Positions 10,401 through 25,300 of a stretch of 64,000 nucleotides of DNA are shown piece by piece. Numbering within the stretch: position 1 is the first letter of the stretch; every line of letters starts with the position of its first letter. The position numbers were made by a program, and so were the translations under genes. The notes below the pieces were generated by a model, which did not search any database, was not told where the DNA came from, and saw only the letters and a list, made by a program, of their open reading frames with translations. Source of the stretch: Limanda limanda (lineage: Eukaryota > Chordata > Actinopteri > Pleuronectiformes > Pleuronectidae); NCBI RefSeq assembly GCF_963576545.1, contig NW_026870456.1, forward strand, positions 186,001 through 250,000. The letters are read 5' to 3'.

Positions 10401-13400
10401 AGAGCCTACTTGCAAGTCTCTCCGACCTTCACAAAAAAAGTTATTCAAGAATATCTCTTTCTCCTATGTGCTTTCATCCCTAACCCTAACCCTAACCCTT
10501 CCGAAAGTCGGAGAAGCTCAAGGATGGTACCGATCGATGCGCGCTACCCCATTTAGTGGGGGTAGAGCCTACTTGCAAGTCTCTCCGACCTTCACAAAAA
10601 AAGTTATTCAAGAATATCTCTTTCTCCTATGTGCTTTCATCCCTAACCCTAACCCTAACCCTTCCGAAAGTCGGAGAAGCTCAAGGATGGTAACGATCGA
10701 TGCGCGCTACCCCATTTAGTGGGGGTAGAGCCTACTTGCAAGTCTCTCCGACCTTCACAAAAAAAGTTATTCAAGAATATCTCTTTCTCCTATGTGCTTT
10801 CATCCCTAACCCTAACCCTAACCCTTCCGAAAGTCGGAGAAGCTCAAGGATGGTACCGATCGATGCGCGCTACCCCATTTAGTGGGGGTAGAGCCTACTT
10901 GAAAGTCTCTCCGACCTTCACAAAAAAAGTTATTCAAGAATATCTCCTCAGATTTGGGGGAATTTCGTCGGTCGACCTCTTCCGAAGGTCGTACAAGCTC
11001 GGGGATGGTACCAATCGATCCGCAGGACCCAAATTAGTCCAGATGCAACCACTTTCCAAGTCTCTCCGACCTTCACAAAAAAAGTTATTCAAGAATATCT
11101 CTTTCTCCTATGTGCTTTCATCCCTAACCCTAACCCTAACCCTTCCGAAAGTCGGAGAAGCTCAAGGATGGTACCGATCGATGCGCGCTACCCCATTTAG
11201 TGGGGGTAGAGCCTACTTGCAAGTCTCTCCGACCTTCACAAAAAAAGTTATTCAAGAATATCTCTTTCTCCTATGTGCTTTCATCCCTAACCCTAACCCT
11301 AACCCTTCCGAAAGTCGGAGAAGCTCAAGGATGGTACCGATCGATGCGCGCTACCCCATTTAGTGGGGGTAGAGCCTACTTGCAAGTCTCTCCGACCTTC
11401 ACAAAAAAAGTTATTCAAGAATATCTCCTCAGATTTGGGGGAATTTCGTCGGTCGACCTCTTCCAAAGGTCGTACAAGCTCGGGGATGGTACCAATCTAT
11501 CCACAGGACCCAAATTAGTCCAGATGCAACCACTTTCCAAGTCTCTCCGACCTTCACAAAAAAAGTTATTCAAGAATATCTCTTTCTCCTATGTGCTTTC
11601 ATCCCTAACCCTAACCCTAACCCTTCCGAAAGTCGGAGAAGCTCAAGGATGGTACCGATCGATGCGCGCTACCCCATTTAGTGGGGGTAGAGCCTACTTG
11701 CAAGTCTCTCCGACCTTCACAAAAAAAGTTATTCAAGAATATCTCTTTCTCCTATGTGCTTTCATCCCTAACCCTAACCCTAACCCTTCCGAAAGTCGGA
11801 GAAGCTCAAGGATGGTACCGATCGATGCGCGCTACCCCATTTAGTGGGGGTAGAGCCTACTTGCAAGTCTCTCCGACCTTCACAAAAAAAGTTATTCAAG
11901 AATATCTCTTTCTCCTATGTGCTTTCATCCCTAACCCTAACCCTAACCCTTCCGAAAGTCGGAGAAGCTCAAGGATGGTACCGATCGATGCGCGCTACCC
12001 CATTTAGTGGGGGTAGAGCCTACTTGCAAGTCTCTCCGACCTTCACAAAAAAAGTTATTCAAGAATATCTCCTCAGATTTGGGGGAATTTCGTCGGTCGA
12101 CCTCTTCCGAAGGTCGTACAAGCTCGGGGATGGTACCAATCGATCCGCAGGACCCAAATTAGTCCAGATGCAACCACTTTCCAAGTCTCTCCGACCTTCA
12201 CAAAAAAAGTTATTCAAGAATATCTCTTTCTCCTATGTGCTTTCATCCCTAACCCTAACCCTAACCCTTCCGAAAGTCGGAGAAGCTCAAGGATGGTACC
12301 GATCGATGCGCGCAACCCCATTTAGTGGGGGTAGAGCCTACTTGCAAGTCTCTCCGACCTTCACAAAAAAAGTTATTCAAGAATATCTCTTTCTCCTATG
12401 TGCTTTCATCCCTAACCCTAACCCTAACCCTTCCGAAAGTCGGAGAAGCTCAAGGATGGTACCGATCGATGCGCGCTACCCCATTTAGTGGGGGTAGAGC
12501 CTACTTGCAAGTCTCTCCGACCTTCACAAAAAAAGTTATTCAAGAATATCTCTTTCTCCTATGTGCTTTCATCCCTAACCCTAACCCTAACCCTTCCGAA
12601 AGTCGGAGAAGCTCAAGGATGGTACCGATCGATGCGCGCTACCCCATTTAGTGGGGGTAGAGCCTACTTGCAAGTCTCTCCGACCTTCACAAAAAAAGTT
12701 ATTCAAGAATATCTCTTTCTCCTATGTGCTTTCATCCCTAACCCTAACCCTAACCCTTCCGAAAGTCGGAGAAGCTCAAGGATGGTACCGATCGATGCGC
12801 GCTACCCCATTTAGTGGGGGTAAAGCCTACTTGCAAGTCTCTCCGACCTTCACAAAAAAAGTTATTCAAGAATATCTCTTTCTCCTATGTGCTTTCATCC
12901 CTAACCCTAACCCTAACCCTTCCGAAAGTCGGAGAAGCTCAAGGATGGTACCGATCGATGCGCGCTACCCCATTTAGTGGGGGTAGAGCCTACTTGCAAG
13001 TCTCTCCGACCTTCACAAAAAAAGTTATTCAAGAATATCTCCTCAGATTTGGGGGAATTTCGTCGGTCGACCTCTTCCGAAGGTCGTACAAGCTCGGGGA
13101 TGGTACCAATCGATCCGCAGGACCCAAATTAGTCCAGATGCAACCACTTTCCAAGTCTCTCCGACCTTCACAAAAAAAGTTATTCAAGAATATCTCTTTC
13201 TCCTATGTGCTTTCATCCCTAACCCTAACCCTAACCCTTCCGAAAGTCGGAGAAGCTCAAGGATGGTACCGATCGATGCGCGCTACCCCATTTAGTGGGG
13301 GTAGAGCCTACTTGCAAGTCTCTCCGACCTTCACAAAAAAAGTTATTCAAGAATATCTCTTTCTCCTATGTGCTTTCATCCCTAACCCTAACCCTAACCC

Positions 13401-16400
13401 TTCCGAAAGTCGGAGAAGCTCAAGGATGGTACCGATCGATGCGCGCTACCCCATTTAGTGGGGGTAGAGCCTACTTGCAAGTCTCTCCGACCTTCACAAA
13501 AAAAGTTATTCAAGAATATCTCTTTCTCCTATGTGCTTTCATCCCTAACCCTAACCCTAACCCTTCCGAAAGTCGGAGAAGCTCAAGGATGGTACCGATC
13601 GATGCGCGCTACCCCATTTAGTGGGGGTAGAGCCTACTTGCAAGTCTCTCCGACCTTCACAAAAAAAGTTATTCAAGAATATCTCCTCAGATTTGGGGGA
13701 ATTTCGTCGGTCGACCTCTTCCGAAGGTCGTACAAGCTCGGGGATGGTACCAATCGATCCGCAGGACCCAAATTAGTCCAGATGCAACCACTTTCCAAGT
13801 CTCTCCGACCTTCACAAAAAAAGTTATTCAAGAATATCTCTTTCTCCTATGTGCTTTCATCCCTAACCCTAACCCTAACCCTTCCGAAAGTCGGAGAAGC
13901 TCAAGGATGGTACCGATCGATGCGCGCAACCCCATTTAGTGGGGGTAGAGCCTACTTGCAAGTCTCTCCGACCTTCACAAAAAAAGTTATTCAAGAATAT
14001 CTCTTTCTCCTATGTGCTTTCATCCCTAACCCTAACCCTAACCCTTCCGAAAGTCGGAGAAGCTCAAAGATGGTACCGATCGATGCGCGCTACCCCATTT
14101 AGTGGGGGTAGAGCCTACTTGCAAGTCTCTCCGACCTTCACAAAAAAAGTTATTCAAGAATATCTCTTTCTCCTATGTGCTTTCATCCCTAACCCTAACC
14201 CTAACCCTTCCGAAAGTCGGAGAAGCTCAAAGATGGTACCGATCGATGCGCGCTACCCCATTTAGTGGGGGTAGAGCCTACTTGCAAGTCTCTCCGACCT
14301 TCACAAAAAAAGTTATTCAAGAATATCTCTTTCTCCTATGTGCTTTCATCCCTAACCCTAACCCTAACCCTTCCGAAAGTCGGAGAAGCTCAAGGATGTT
14401 ACCGATCGATGCGCGCTACCCCATTTAGTGGGGGTAGAGCCTACTTGCAAGTCTCTCCGACCTTCACAAAAAAAGTTATTCAAGAATATCTCTTTCTCCT
14501 ATGTGCTTTCATCCCTAACCCTAACCCTAACCCTTCCGAAAGTCGGAGAAGCTCAAGGATGGTACCGATCGATGCGCGCTACCCCATTTAGTGGGGGTAG
14601 AGCCTACTTGCAAGTCTCTCCGACCTTCACAAAAAAAGTTATTCAAGAATATCTCCTCAGATTTGGGGGAATTTCGTCGGTCGACCTCTTCCGAAGGTCG
14701 TACAAGCTCGGGGATGGTACCAATCGATCCGCAGGACCCAAATTAGTCCAGATGCAACCACTTTCCAAGTCTCTCCGACCTTCACAAAAAAAGTTATTCA
14801 AGAATATCTCTTTCTCCTATGTGCTTTCATCCCTAACCCTAACCCTTCCGAAAGTCGGAGAAGCTCAAGGATGGTACCGATCGATGCGCGCTACCCCATT
14901 TAGTGGGGGTAGAGCCTACTTGCAAGTCTCTCCGACCTTCACAAAAAACGTTATTCAAGAATATCTCTTTCTCCTATGTGCTTTCATCCCTAACCCTAAC
15001 CCTAACCCTTCCGAAAGTCGGAGAAGCTCAAGGATGGTACCGATCGATGCGCGCTACCCCATTTAGTGGGGGTAGAGCCTACTTGCAAGTCTCTCCGACC
15101 TTCACAAAAAAAGTTATTCAAGAATATCTCCTCAGATTTGGGGGAATTTCGTCGGTCGACCTCTTCCGAAGGTCGTACAAGCTCGGGGATGGTACCAATC
15201 GATCTGCAGGACCCAAATTAGTCCAGATGCAACCACTTTCCAAGTCTCTCCGACCTTCACAAAAAAAGTTATTCAAGAATATCTCTTTCTCCTATGTGCT
15301 TTCATCCCTAACCCTAACCCTAACCCTTCCGAAAGTCGGAGAAGCTCAAGGATGGTACCGATCGATGCGCGCTACCCCATTTAGTGGGGGTAGAGCCTAC
15401 TTGCAAGTCTCTCCGACCTTCACAAAAAAAGTTATTCAAGAATATCTCTTTCTCCTATGTGCTTTCATCCCTAACCCTAACCCTAACCCTTCCGAAAGTC
15501 GGAGAAGCTCAAGGATGGTATCGATCGATGCGCGCTACCCCATTTAGTGGGGGTAGAGCCTACTTGCAAGTCTCTCCGACCTTCACAAAAAAAGTTATTC
15601 AAGAATATCTCTTTCTCCTATGTGCTTTCATCCCAAACCCTAACCCTAACCCTTCCGAAAGTCGGAGAAGCTCAAGGATGGTACCGATCGATGCGTGCTA
15701 CCCCATTTAGTGGGGGTAGAGCCTACTTGCAAGTCTCTCCGACCTTCACAAAAAAAGTTATTCAAGAATATCTCCTCAGATTTGGGGGAATTTCGTCGGT
15801 CGACCTCTTCCGAAGGTCGTACAAGCTCGGGGATGGTACCAATCGATCCGCAGGACCCAAATTAGTCCAGATGCAACCACTTTCCAAGTCTCTCCGACCT
15901 TCACAAAAAAAGTTATTCAAGAATATCTCTTTCTCCTATGTGCTTTCATCCCTAACCCTAACCCTAACCCTTCCGAAAGTCGGAGAAGCTCAAGGATGGT
16001 ACCGATCGATGCGCGCTACCCCATTTAGTGGGGGTAGAGCCTACTTGCAAGTCTCTCCGACCTTCACAAAAAAAGTTATTCAAGAATATCTCTTTCTCCT
16101 ATGTGCTTTCATCCCTAACCCTAACCCTAACCCTTCCGAAAGTCGGAGAAGCTCAAGGATGGTACCGATCGATGCGCGCTACCCCATTTAGTGGGGGTAG
16201 AGCCTACTTGCAAGTCTCTCCGACCTTCACAAAAAAAGTTATTCAAGAATATCTCCTCAGATTTGGGGGAATTTCGTCGGTCGACCTCTTCCGAAGGTCG
16301 TACAAGCTCGGGGATGGTACCAATCGATCCGCAGGACCCAAATTAGTCCAGATGCAACCACTTTCCAAGTCTCTCCGACCTTCACAAAAAAAGTTATTCA

Positions 16401-16414
16401 AGAATATCTCTTTC

Positions 16415-18400
16415 TCCTATGTGCTTTCATCCCTAACCCTAACCCTAACCCTTCCGAAAGTCGGAGAAGCTCAAGGATGGTACCGATCGATGCGCGCTAC
16501 CCCATTTAGTGGGGGTAGAGCCTACTTGCAAGTCTCTCCGACCTTCACAAAAAAAGTTATTCAAGAATATCTCTTTCTCCTATGTGCTTTCATCCCTAAC
16601 CCTAACCCTAACACTTCCGAAAGTCGGAGAAGCTCAAGGATGGTACCGATCGATGCGCGCTACCCCATTTAGTGGGGGTAAAGCCTACTTGCAAGTCTCT
16701 CCGACCTTCACAAAAAAAGTTATTCAAGAATATCTCTTTCTCCTATGTGCTTTCATCCCTAACCCTAACCCTAACCCTTCCGAAAGTCGGAGAAGCTCAA
16801 GGATGGTACCGATCGATGCGCGCTACCCCATTTAGTGGGGGTAGAGCCTACTTGCAAGTCTCTCCGACCTTCACAAAAAAAGTTATTCAAGAATATCTCC
16901 TCAGATTTGGGGGAATTTCGTCGGTCGACCTCTTCCGAAGGTCGTACAAGCTCGGGGATGGTACCAATCGATCCGCAGGACCCAAATTAGTCCAGATGCA
17001 ACCACTTTCCAAGTCTCTCCGACCTTCACAAAAAAAGTTATTCAAGAATATCTCTTTCTCCTATGTGCTTTCATCCCTAACCCTAACCCTAACCCTTCCG
17101 AAAGTCGGAGAAGCTCAAGGATGGTACCGATCGATGCGCGCAACCCCATTTAGTGGGGGTAGAGCCTACTTGCAAGTCTCTCCGACCTTCAAAAAAAAAG
17201 TTATTCAAGAATATCTCTTTCTCCTATGTGCTTTCATCCCTAACCCTAACCCTAACCCTTCCGAAAGTCGGAGAAGCTCAAGGATGGTACCGATCGATGT
17301 GCGCTACGCCATTTAGTGGGGGTAGAGCCTACTTGCAAGTCTCTCCGACCTTCACAAAAAAAGTTATTCAAGAATATCTCCTCAGATTTGGGGGAATTTC
17401 GTCGGTCGACCTCTTCCGAAGGTCGTACAAGCTCGGGGATGGTACCAATCGATCCGCAGGACCCAAATTAGTCCAGATGCAACCACTTTCCAAGTCTCTC
17501 CGACCTTCACAAAAAAAGTTATTCAAGAATATCTCTTTCTCCTATGTGCTTTCATCCCTAACCCTAACCCTAACCCTTCCGAAAGTCGGAGAAGCTCAAG
17601 GATGGTACCGATCGATGCGCGCAACCCCATTTAGTGGGGGTAGAGCCTACTTGCAAGTCTCTCCGACCTTCACAAAAAAAGTTATTCAAGAATATCTCTT
17701 TCTCCTATGTGCTTTCATCCCTAACCCTAACCCTTCCGAAAGTCGGAGAAGCTCAAGGATGGTACCGATCGATGCGCGCTACCCCATTTAGTGGGGGTAG
17801 AGCCTACTTGCAAGTCTCTCCGACCTTCACAAAAAAAGTTATTCAAGAATATCTCTTTCTCCTATGTGCTTTCATCCCTAACCCTAACCCTAACCCTTCC
17901 GAAAGTTGGAGAAGCTCAAGGATGGTACTGATCGATGCGCGCTACCCCATTTAGTGGGGGTAGAGCCTACTTGCAAGTCTCTCCGACCTTCACAAAAAAA
18001 GTTATTCAAGAATATCTCTTTCTCCTATGTGCTTTCATCCCTAACCCTAACCCTAACCCTTCCGAAAGTCGGAGAAGCTCAAAGATGGTAACGATCGATG
18101 CGCGCTACCCCATTTAGTGGGGGTAGAGCCTACTTGCAAGTCTCTCCGACCTTCACAAAAAAAGTTATTCAAGAATATCTCCTCAGATTTGGGGGAATTT
18201 CGTCGGTCGACCTCTTCCGAAGGTCGTACAAGCTCGGGGATGGTACCAATCGATCTGCAGGACCCAAATTAGTCCAGATGCAACCACTTTCCAAGTCTCT
18301 CCGACCTTCACAAAAAAAGTTATTCAAGAATATCTCTTTCTCCTATGTGCTTTCATCCCTAACCCTAACCCTAACCCTTCCGAAAGTCGGAGAAGCTCAA
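16415..18400 (+). repeat. Internal duplicate segment matching about 23.0-25.0 kb (6583-bp offset)
   Basis: The ordered variants CTAACACTT (16613), GGGGTAAAGC, GATGTGCGC, a short A (17657) and an AAGATGGTAACG monomer recur 6583 bp downstream at 23196 to 24.7 kb. Private differences, such as GTTGG near 17906 and the AAAAAAAAAG tract near 17190, show this duplication is older than the 23-kb one, which copied both. Confidence 0.7.
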
Positions 18401-20065
18401 GGATGGTACCGATCGATGCGCGCTACCCCATTTAGTGGGGGTAGAGCCTACTTGCAAGTCTCTCCGACCTTCACAAAAAAAGTTATTCAAGAATATCTCT
18501 TTCTCCTATGTGCTTTCATCCCTAACCCTAACCCTAACCCTTCCGAAAGTCGGAGAAGCTCAAAGATGGTAACGATCGATGCGCGCTACCCCATTTAGTG
18601 GGGGTAGAGCCTACTTGCAAGTCTCTCCGACCTTCACAAAAAAAGTTATTCAAGAATATCTCCTCAGATTTGGGGGAATTTCGTCGGTCGACCTCTTCCG
18701 AAGGTCGTACAAGCTCGGGGATGGTACCAATCGATCTGCAGGACCCAAATTAGTCCAGATGCAACCACTTTCCAAGTCTCTCCGACCTTCACAAAAAAAG
18801 TTATTCAAGAATATCTCTTTCTCCTATGTGCTTTCATCCCTAACCCTAACCCTAACCCTTCCGAAAGTCGGAGAAGCTCAAGGATGGTACCGATCGATGC
18901 GCGCTACCCCATTTAGTGGGGGTAGAGCCTACTTGCAAGTCTCTCCGACCTTCACAAAAAAAGTTATTCAAGAATATCTCTTTCTCCTATGTGCTTTCAT
19001 CCCTAACCCTAACCCTAACCCTTCCGAAAGTCGGAGAAGCTCAAGGATGGTATCGATCGATGCGCGCTACCCCATTTAGTGGGGGTAGAGCCTACTTGCA
19101 AGTCTCTCCGACCTTCACAAAAAAAGTTATTCAAGAATATCTCTTTCTCCTATGTGCTTTCATCCCTAACCCTAACCCTAACCCTTCCGAAAGTCGGAGA
19201 AGCTCAAGGATGGTACCGATCGATGCGCGCAACCCCATTTAGTGGGGGTAGAGCCTACTTGCAAGTCTCTCCGACCTTCAAAAAAAAAGTTATTCAAGAA
19301 TATCTCCTCAGATTTGGGGGAATTTCGTCGGTCGACCTCTTCCGAAGGTCGTACAAGCTCGGGGATGGTACCAATCGATCCGCAGGACCCAAATTAGTCC
19401 ACATGCAACCACTTTCCAAGTCTCTCCGACCTTCACAAAAAAAGTTATTCAAGAATATCTCTTTCTCCTATGTGCTTTCATCCCTAACCCTAACCCTAAC
19501 CCTTCCGAAAGTCGGAGAAGCTCAAGGATGGTACCGATCGATGCGCGCAACCCCATTTAGTGGGGGTAGAGCCTACTTGCAAGTCTCTCCGACCTTCACA
19601 AAAAAAGTTATTCAAGAATATCTCTTTCTCCTATGTGCTTTCATCCCTAACCCTAACCCTTCCGAAAGTCGGAGAAGCTCAAGGATGGTACCGATCGATG
19701 CGCGCTACCCCATTTAGTGGGGGTAGAGCCTACTTGCAAGTCTCTCCGACCTTCACAAAAAAAGTTATTCAAGAATATCTCTTTCTCCTATGTGCTTTCA
19801 TCCCTAACCCTAACCCTAACCCTTCCGAAAGTTGGAGAAGCTCAAGGATGGTACCGATCGATGCGCGCTACCCCATTTAGTGGGGGTAGAGCCTACTTGC
19901 AAGTCTCTCCGACCTTCACAAAAAAAGTTATTCAAGAATATCTCTTTCTCCTATGTGCTTTCATCCCTAACCCTAACCCTAACCCTTCCGAAAGTCGGAG
20001 AAGCTCAAAGATGGTAACGATCGATGCGCGCTACCCCATTTAGTGGGGGTAGAGCCTACTTGCAA

Positions 20066-22315
20066 GTCTCTCCGACCTTCACAAAAAAAGTTATTCAAGA
20101 ATATCTCCTCAGATTTGGGGGAATTTCGTCGGTCGACCTCTTCCGAAGGTCGTACAAGCTCGGGGATGGTACCAATCGATCTGCAGGACCCAAATTAGTC
20201 CAGATGCAACCACTTTCCAAGTCTCTCCGACCTTCACAAAAAAAGTTATTCAAGAATATCTCTTTCTCCTATGTGCTTTCATCCCTAACCCTAACCCTAA
20301 CCCTTCCGAAAGTCGGAGAAGCTCAAGGATGGTACCGATCGATGCGCGCTACCCCATTTAGTGGGGGTAGAGCCTACTTGCAAGTCTCTCCGACCTTCAC
20401 AAAAAAAGTTATTCAAGAATATCTCTTTCTCCTATGTGCTTTCATCCCTAACCCTAACCCTAACCCTTCCGAAAGTCGGAGAAGCTCAAGGATGGTATCG
20501 ATCGATGCGCGCTACCCCATTTAGTGGGGGTAGAGCCTACTTGCAAGTCTCTCCGACCTTCACAAAAAAAGTTATTCAAGAATATCTCTTTCTCCTATGT
20601 GCTTTCATCCCTAACCCTAACCCTAACCCTTCCGAAAGTCGGAGAAGCTCAAGGATGGTACCGATCGATGCGTGCTACCCCATTTAGTGGGGGTAGAGCC
20701 TACTTGCAAGTCTCTCCGACCTTCACAAAAAAAGTTATTCAAGAATATCTCCTCAGATTTGGGGGAATTTCGTCGGTCGACCTCTTCCGAAGGTCGTACA
20801 AGCTCGGGGATGGTACCAATCGATCCGCAGGACCCAAATTAGTCCAGATGCAACCACTTTCCAAGTCTCTCCGACCTTCACAAAAAAAGTTATTCAAGAA
20901 TATCTCTTTCTCCTATGTGCTTTCATCCCTAACCCTAACCCTAACCCTTCCGAAAGTCGGAGAAGCTCAAGGATGGTACCGATCGATGCGCGCTACCCCA
21001 TTTAGTGGGGGTAGAGCCTACTTGCAAGTCTCTCCGACCTTCACAAAAAAAGTTATTCAAGAATATCTCTTTCTCCTATGTGCTTTCATCCCTAACCCTA
21101 ACCCTAACCCTTCCGAAAGTCGGAGAAGCTCAAAGATGGTAACGATCGATGCGCGCTACCCCATTTAGTGGGGGTAGAGCCTACTTGCAAGTCTCTCCGA
21201 CCTTCACAAAAAAAGTTATTCAAGAATATCTCCTCAGATTTGGGGGAATTTCGTCGGTCGACCTCTTCCGAAGGTCGTACAAGCTCGGGGATGGTACCAA
21301 TCGATCTGCAGGACCCAAATTAGTCCAGATGCAACCACTTTCCAAGTCTCTCCGACCTTCACAAAAAAAGTTATTCAAGAATATCTCTTTCTCCTATGTG
21401 CTTTCATCCCTAACCCTAACCCTAACCCTTCCGAAAGTCGGAGAAGCTCAAGGATGGTACCGATCGATGCGCGCTACCCCATTTAGTGGGGGTAGAGCCT
21501 ACTTGCAAGTCTCTCCGACCTTCACAAAAAAAGTTATTCAAGAATATCTCTTTCTCCTATGTGCTTTCATCCCTAACCCTAACCCTAACCCTTCCGAAAG
21601 TCGGAGAAGCTCAAGGATGGTATCGATCGATGCGCGCTACCCCATTTAGTGGGGGTAGAGCCTACTTGCAAGTCTCTCCGACCTTCACAAAAAAAGTTAT
21701 TCAAGAATATCTCTTTCTCCTATGTGCTTTCATCCCTAACCCTAACCCTAACCCTTCCGAAAGTCGGAGAAGCTCAAGGATGGTACCGATCGATGCGTGC
21801 TACCCCATTTAGTGGGGGTAGAGCCTACTTGCAAGTCTCTCCGACCTTCACAAAAAAAGTTATTCAAGAATATCTCCTCAGATTTGGGGGAATTTCGTCG
21901 GTCGACCTCTTCCGAAGGTCGTACAAGCTCGGGGATGGTACCAATCGATCCGCAGGACCCAAATTAGTCCAGATGCAACCACTTTCCAAGTCTCTCCGAC
22001 CTTCACAAAAAAAGTTATTCAAGAATATCTCTTTCTCCTATGTGCTTTCATCCCTAACCCTAACCCTAACCCTTCCGAAAGTCGGAGAAGCTCAAGGATG
22101 GTACCGATCGATGCGCGCAACCCCATTTAGTGGGGGTAGAGCCTACTTGCAAGTCTCTCCGACCTTCACAAAAAAAGTTATTCAAGAATATCTCTTTCTC
22201 CTATGTGCTTTCATCCCTAACCCTAACCCTAACCCTTCCGAAAGTCGGAGAAGCTCAAGGATGGTACCGATCGATGCGCGCTACCCCATTTAGTGGGGGT
22301 AGAGCCTACTTGCAA
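20066..22315 (+). repeat. 1125-bp tandem duplication
   Basis: Segments 20066-21190 and 21191-22315 repeat the order B, A, A, A, B, A, A, with the same marker variants: GATCTGCAGG in the first B, GGTATCG in the second A and GCGTGCTACC in the third A. The match breaks down at the end, where the later copy has GCAACCCC and lacks the GGTAACG variant. The same marker order recurs in copy 2 and around 53.7-54.8 kb. Confidence 0.7.
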
Positions 22316-25300
22316 GTCTCTCCGACCTTCACAAAAAAAGTTATTCAAGAATATCTCCTCAGATTTGGGGGAATTTCGTCGGTCGACCTCTTCCGAAGGT
22401 CGTACAAGCTCGGGGATGGTACCAATCGATCCGCAGGACCCAAATTAGTCCAGATGCAACCACTTTCCAAGTCTCTCCGACCTTCACAAAAAAAGTTATT
22501 CAAGAATATCTCTTTCTCCTATGTGCTTTCATCCCTAACCCTAACCCTAACCCTTCCGAAAGTCGGAGAAGCTCAAGGATGGTACCGATCGATGCGCGCT
22601 ACCCCATTTAGTGGGGGTAGAGCCTACTTGCAAGTCTCTCCGACCTTCACAAAAAATGTTATTCAAGAATATCTCTTTCTCCTATGTGCTTTCATCCCTA
22701 ACCCTAACCCTAACCCTTCCGAAAGTCGGAGAAGCTCAAGGATGGTACCGATCGATGTGCGCTACCCCATTTAGTGGGGGTAGAGCCTACTTGCAAGTCT
22801 CTCAGACCTTCACAAAAAAAGTTATTCAAGAATATCTCCTCAGATTTGGGGGAATTTCGTCGGTCGACCTCTTCCGAAGGTCGTACAAGCTCGGGGATGG
22901 TACCAATCGATCCGCAGGACCCAAATTAGTCCAGATGCAACCACTTTCCAAGTCTCTCCGACCTTCACAAAAAAAGTTATTCAAGAATATCTCTTTCTCC
23001 TATGTGCTTTCATCCCTAACCCTAACCCTAACCCTTCCGAAAGTCGGAGAAGCTCAAGGATGGTACCGATCGATGCGCGCTACCCCATTTAGTGGGGGTA
23101 GAGCCTACTTGCAAGTCTCTCCGACCTTCACAAAAAAAGTTATTCAAGAATATCTCTTTCTCCTATGTGCTTTCATCCCTAACCCTAACCCTAACACTTC
23201 CGAAAGTCGGAGAAGCTCAAGGATGGTACCGATCGATGCGCGCTACCCCATTTAGTGGGGGTAAAGCCTACTTGCAAGTCTCTCCGACCTTCACAAAAAA
23301 AGTTATTCAAGAATATCTCTTTCTCCTATGTGCTTTCATCCCTAACCCTAACCCTAACCCTTCCGAAAGTCGGAGAAGCTCAAGGATGGTACCGATCGAT
23401 GCGCGCTACCCCATTTAGTGGGGGTAGAGCCTACTTGCAAGTCTCTCCGACCTTCACAAAAAAAGTTATTCAAGAATATCTCCTCAGATTTGGGGGAATT
23501 TCGTCGGTCGACCTCTTCCGAAGGTCGTACAAGCTCGGGGATGGTACCAATCGATCCGCAGGACCCAAATTAGTCCAGATGCAACCACTTTCCAAGTCTC
23601 TCCGACCTTCACAAAAAAAGTTATTCAAGAATATCTCTTTCTCCTATGTGCTTTCATCCCTAACCCTAACCCTAACCCTTCCGAAAGTCGGAGAAGCTCA
23701 AGGATGGTACCGATCGATGCGCGCAACCCCATTTAGTGGGGGTAGAGCCTACTTGCAAGTCTCTCCGACCTTCACAAAAAAAGTTATTCAAGAATATCTC
23801 TTTCTCCTATGTGCTTTCATCCCTAACCCTAACCCTAACCCTTCCGAAAGTCGGAGAAGCTCAAGGATGGTACCGATCGATGTGCGCTACCCCATTTAGT
23901 GGGGGTAGAGCCTACTTGCAAGTCTCTCCGACCTTCACAAAAAAAGTTATTCAAGAATATCTCCTCAGATTTGGGGGAATTTCGTCGGTCGACCTCTTCC
24001 GAAGGTCGTACAAGCTCGGGGATGGTACCAATCGATCCGCAGGACCCAAATTAGTCCAGATGCAACCACTTTCCAAGTCTCTCCGACCTTCACAAAAAAA
24101 GTTATTCAAGAATATCTCTTTCTCCTATGTGCTTTCATCCCTAACCCTAACCCTAACCCTTCCGAAAGTCGGAGAAGCTCAAGGATGGTACCGATCGATG
24201 CGCGCAACCCCATTTAGTGGGGGTAGAGCCTACTTGCAAGTCTCTCCGACCTTCACAAAAAAAGTTATTCAAGAATATCTCTTTCTCCTATGTGCTTTCA
24301 TCCCTAACCCTAACCCTTCCGAAAGTCGGAGAAGCTCAAGGATGGTACCGATCGATGCGCGCTACCCCATTTAGTGGGGGTAGAGCCTACTTGCAAGTCT
24401 CTCCGACCTTCACAAAAAAAGTTATTCAAGAATATCTCTTTCTCCTATGTGCTTTCATCCCTAACCCTAACCCTAACCCTTCCGAAAGTCGGAGAAGCTC
24501 AAGGATGGTACCGATCGATGCGCGCTACCCCATTTAGTGGGGGTAGAGCCTACTTGCAAGTCTCTCCGACCTTCACAAAAAAAGTTATTCAAGAATATCT
24601 CTTTCTCCTATGTGCTTTCATCCCTAACCCTAACCCTAACCCTTCCGAAAGTCGGAGAAGCTCAAAGATGGTAACGATCGATGCGCGCTACCCCATTTAG
24701 TGGGGGTAGAGCCTACTTGCAAGTCTCTCCGACCTTCACAAAAAAAGTTATTCAAGAATATCTCCTCAGATTTGGGGGAATTTCGTCGGTCGACCTCTTC
24801 CGAAGGTCGTACAAGCTCGGGGATGGTACCAATCGATCTGCAGGACCCAAATTAGTCCAGATGCAACCACTTTCCAAGTCTCTCCGACCTTCACAAAAAA
24901 AGTTATTCAAGAATATCTCTTTCTCCTATGTGCTTTCATCCCTAACCCTAACCCTAACCCTTCCGAAAGTCGGAGAAGCTCAAGGATGGTACCGATCGAT
25001 GCGCGCTACCCCATTTAGTGGGGGTAGAGCCTACTTGCAAGTCTCTCCGACCTTCACAAAAAAAGTTATTCAAGAATATCTCTTTCTCCTATGTGCTTTC
25101 ATCCCTAACCCTAACCCTAACCCTTCCGAAAGTCGGAGAAGCTCAAGGATGGTATCGATCGATGCGCGCTACCCCATTTAGTGGGGGTAGAGCCTACTTG
25201 CAAGTCTCTCCGACCTTCACAAAAAAAGTTATTCAAGAATATCTCCTCAGATTTGGGGGAATTTCGTCGGTCGACCTCTTCCGAAGGTCGTACAAGCTCG

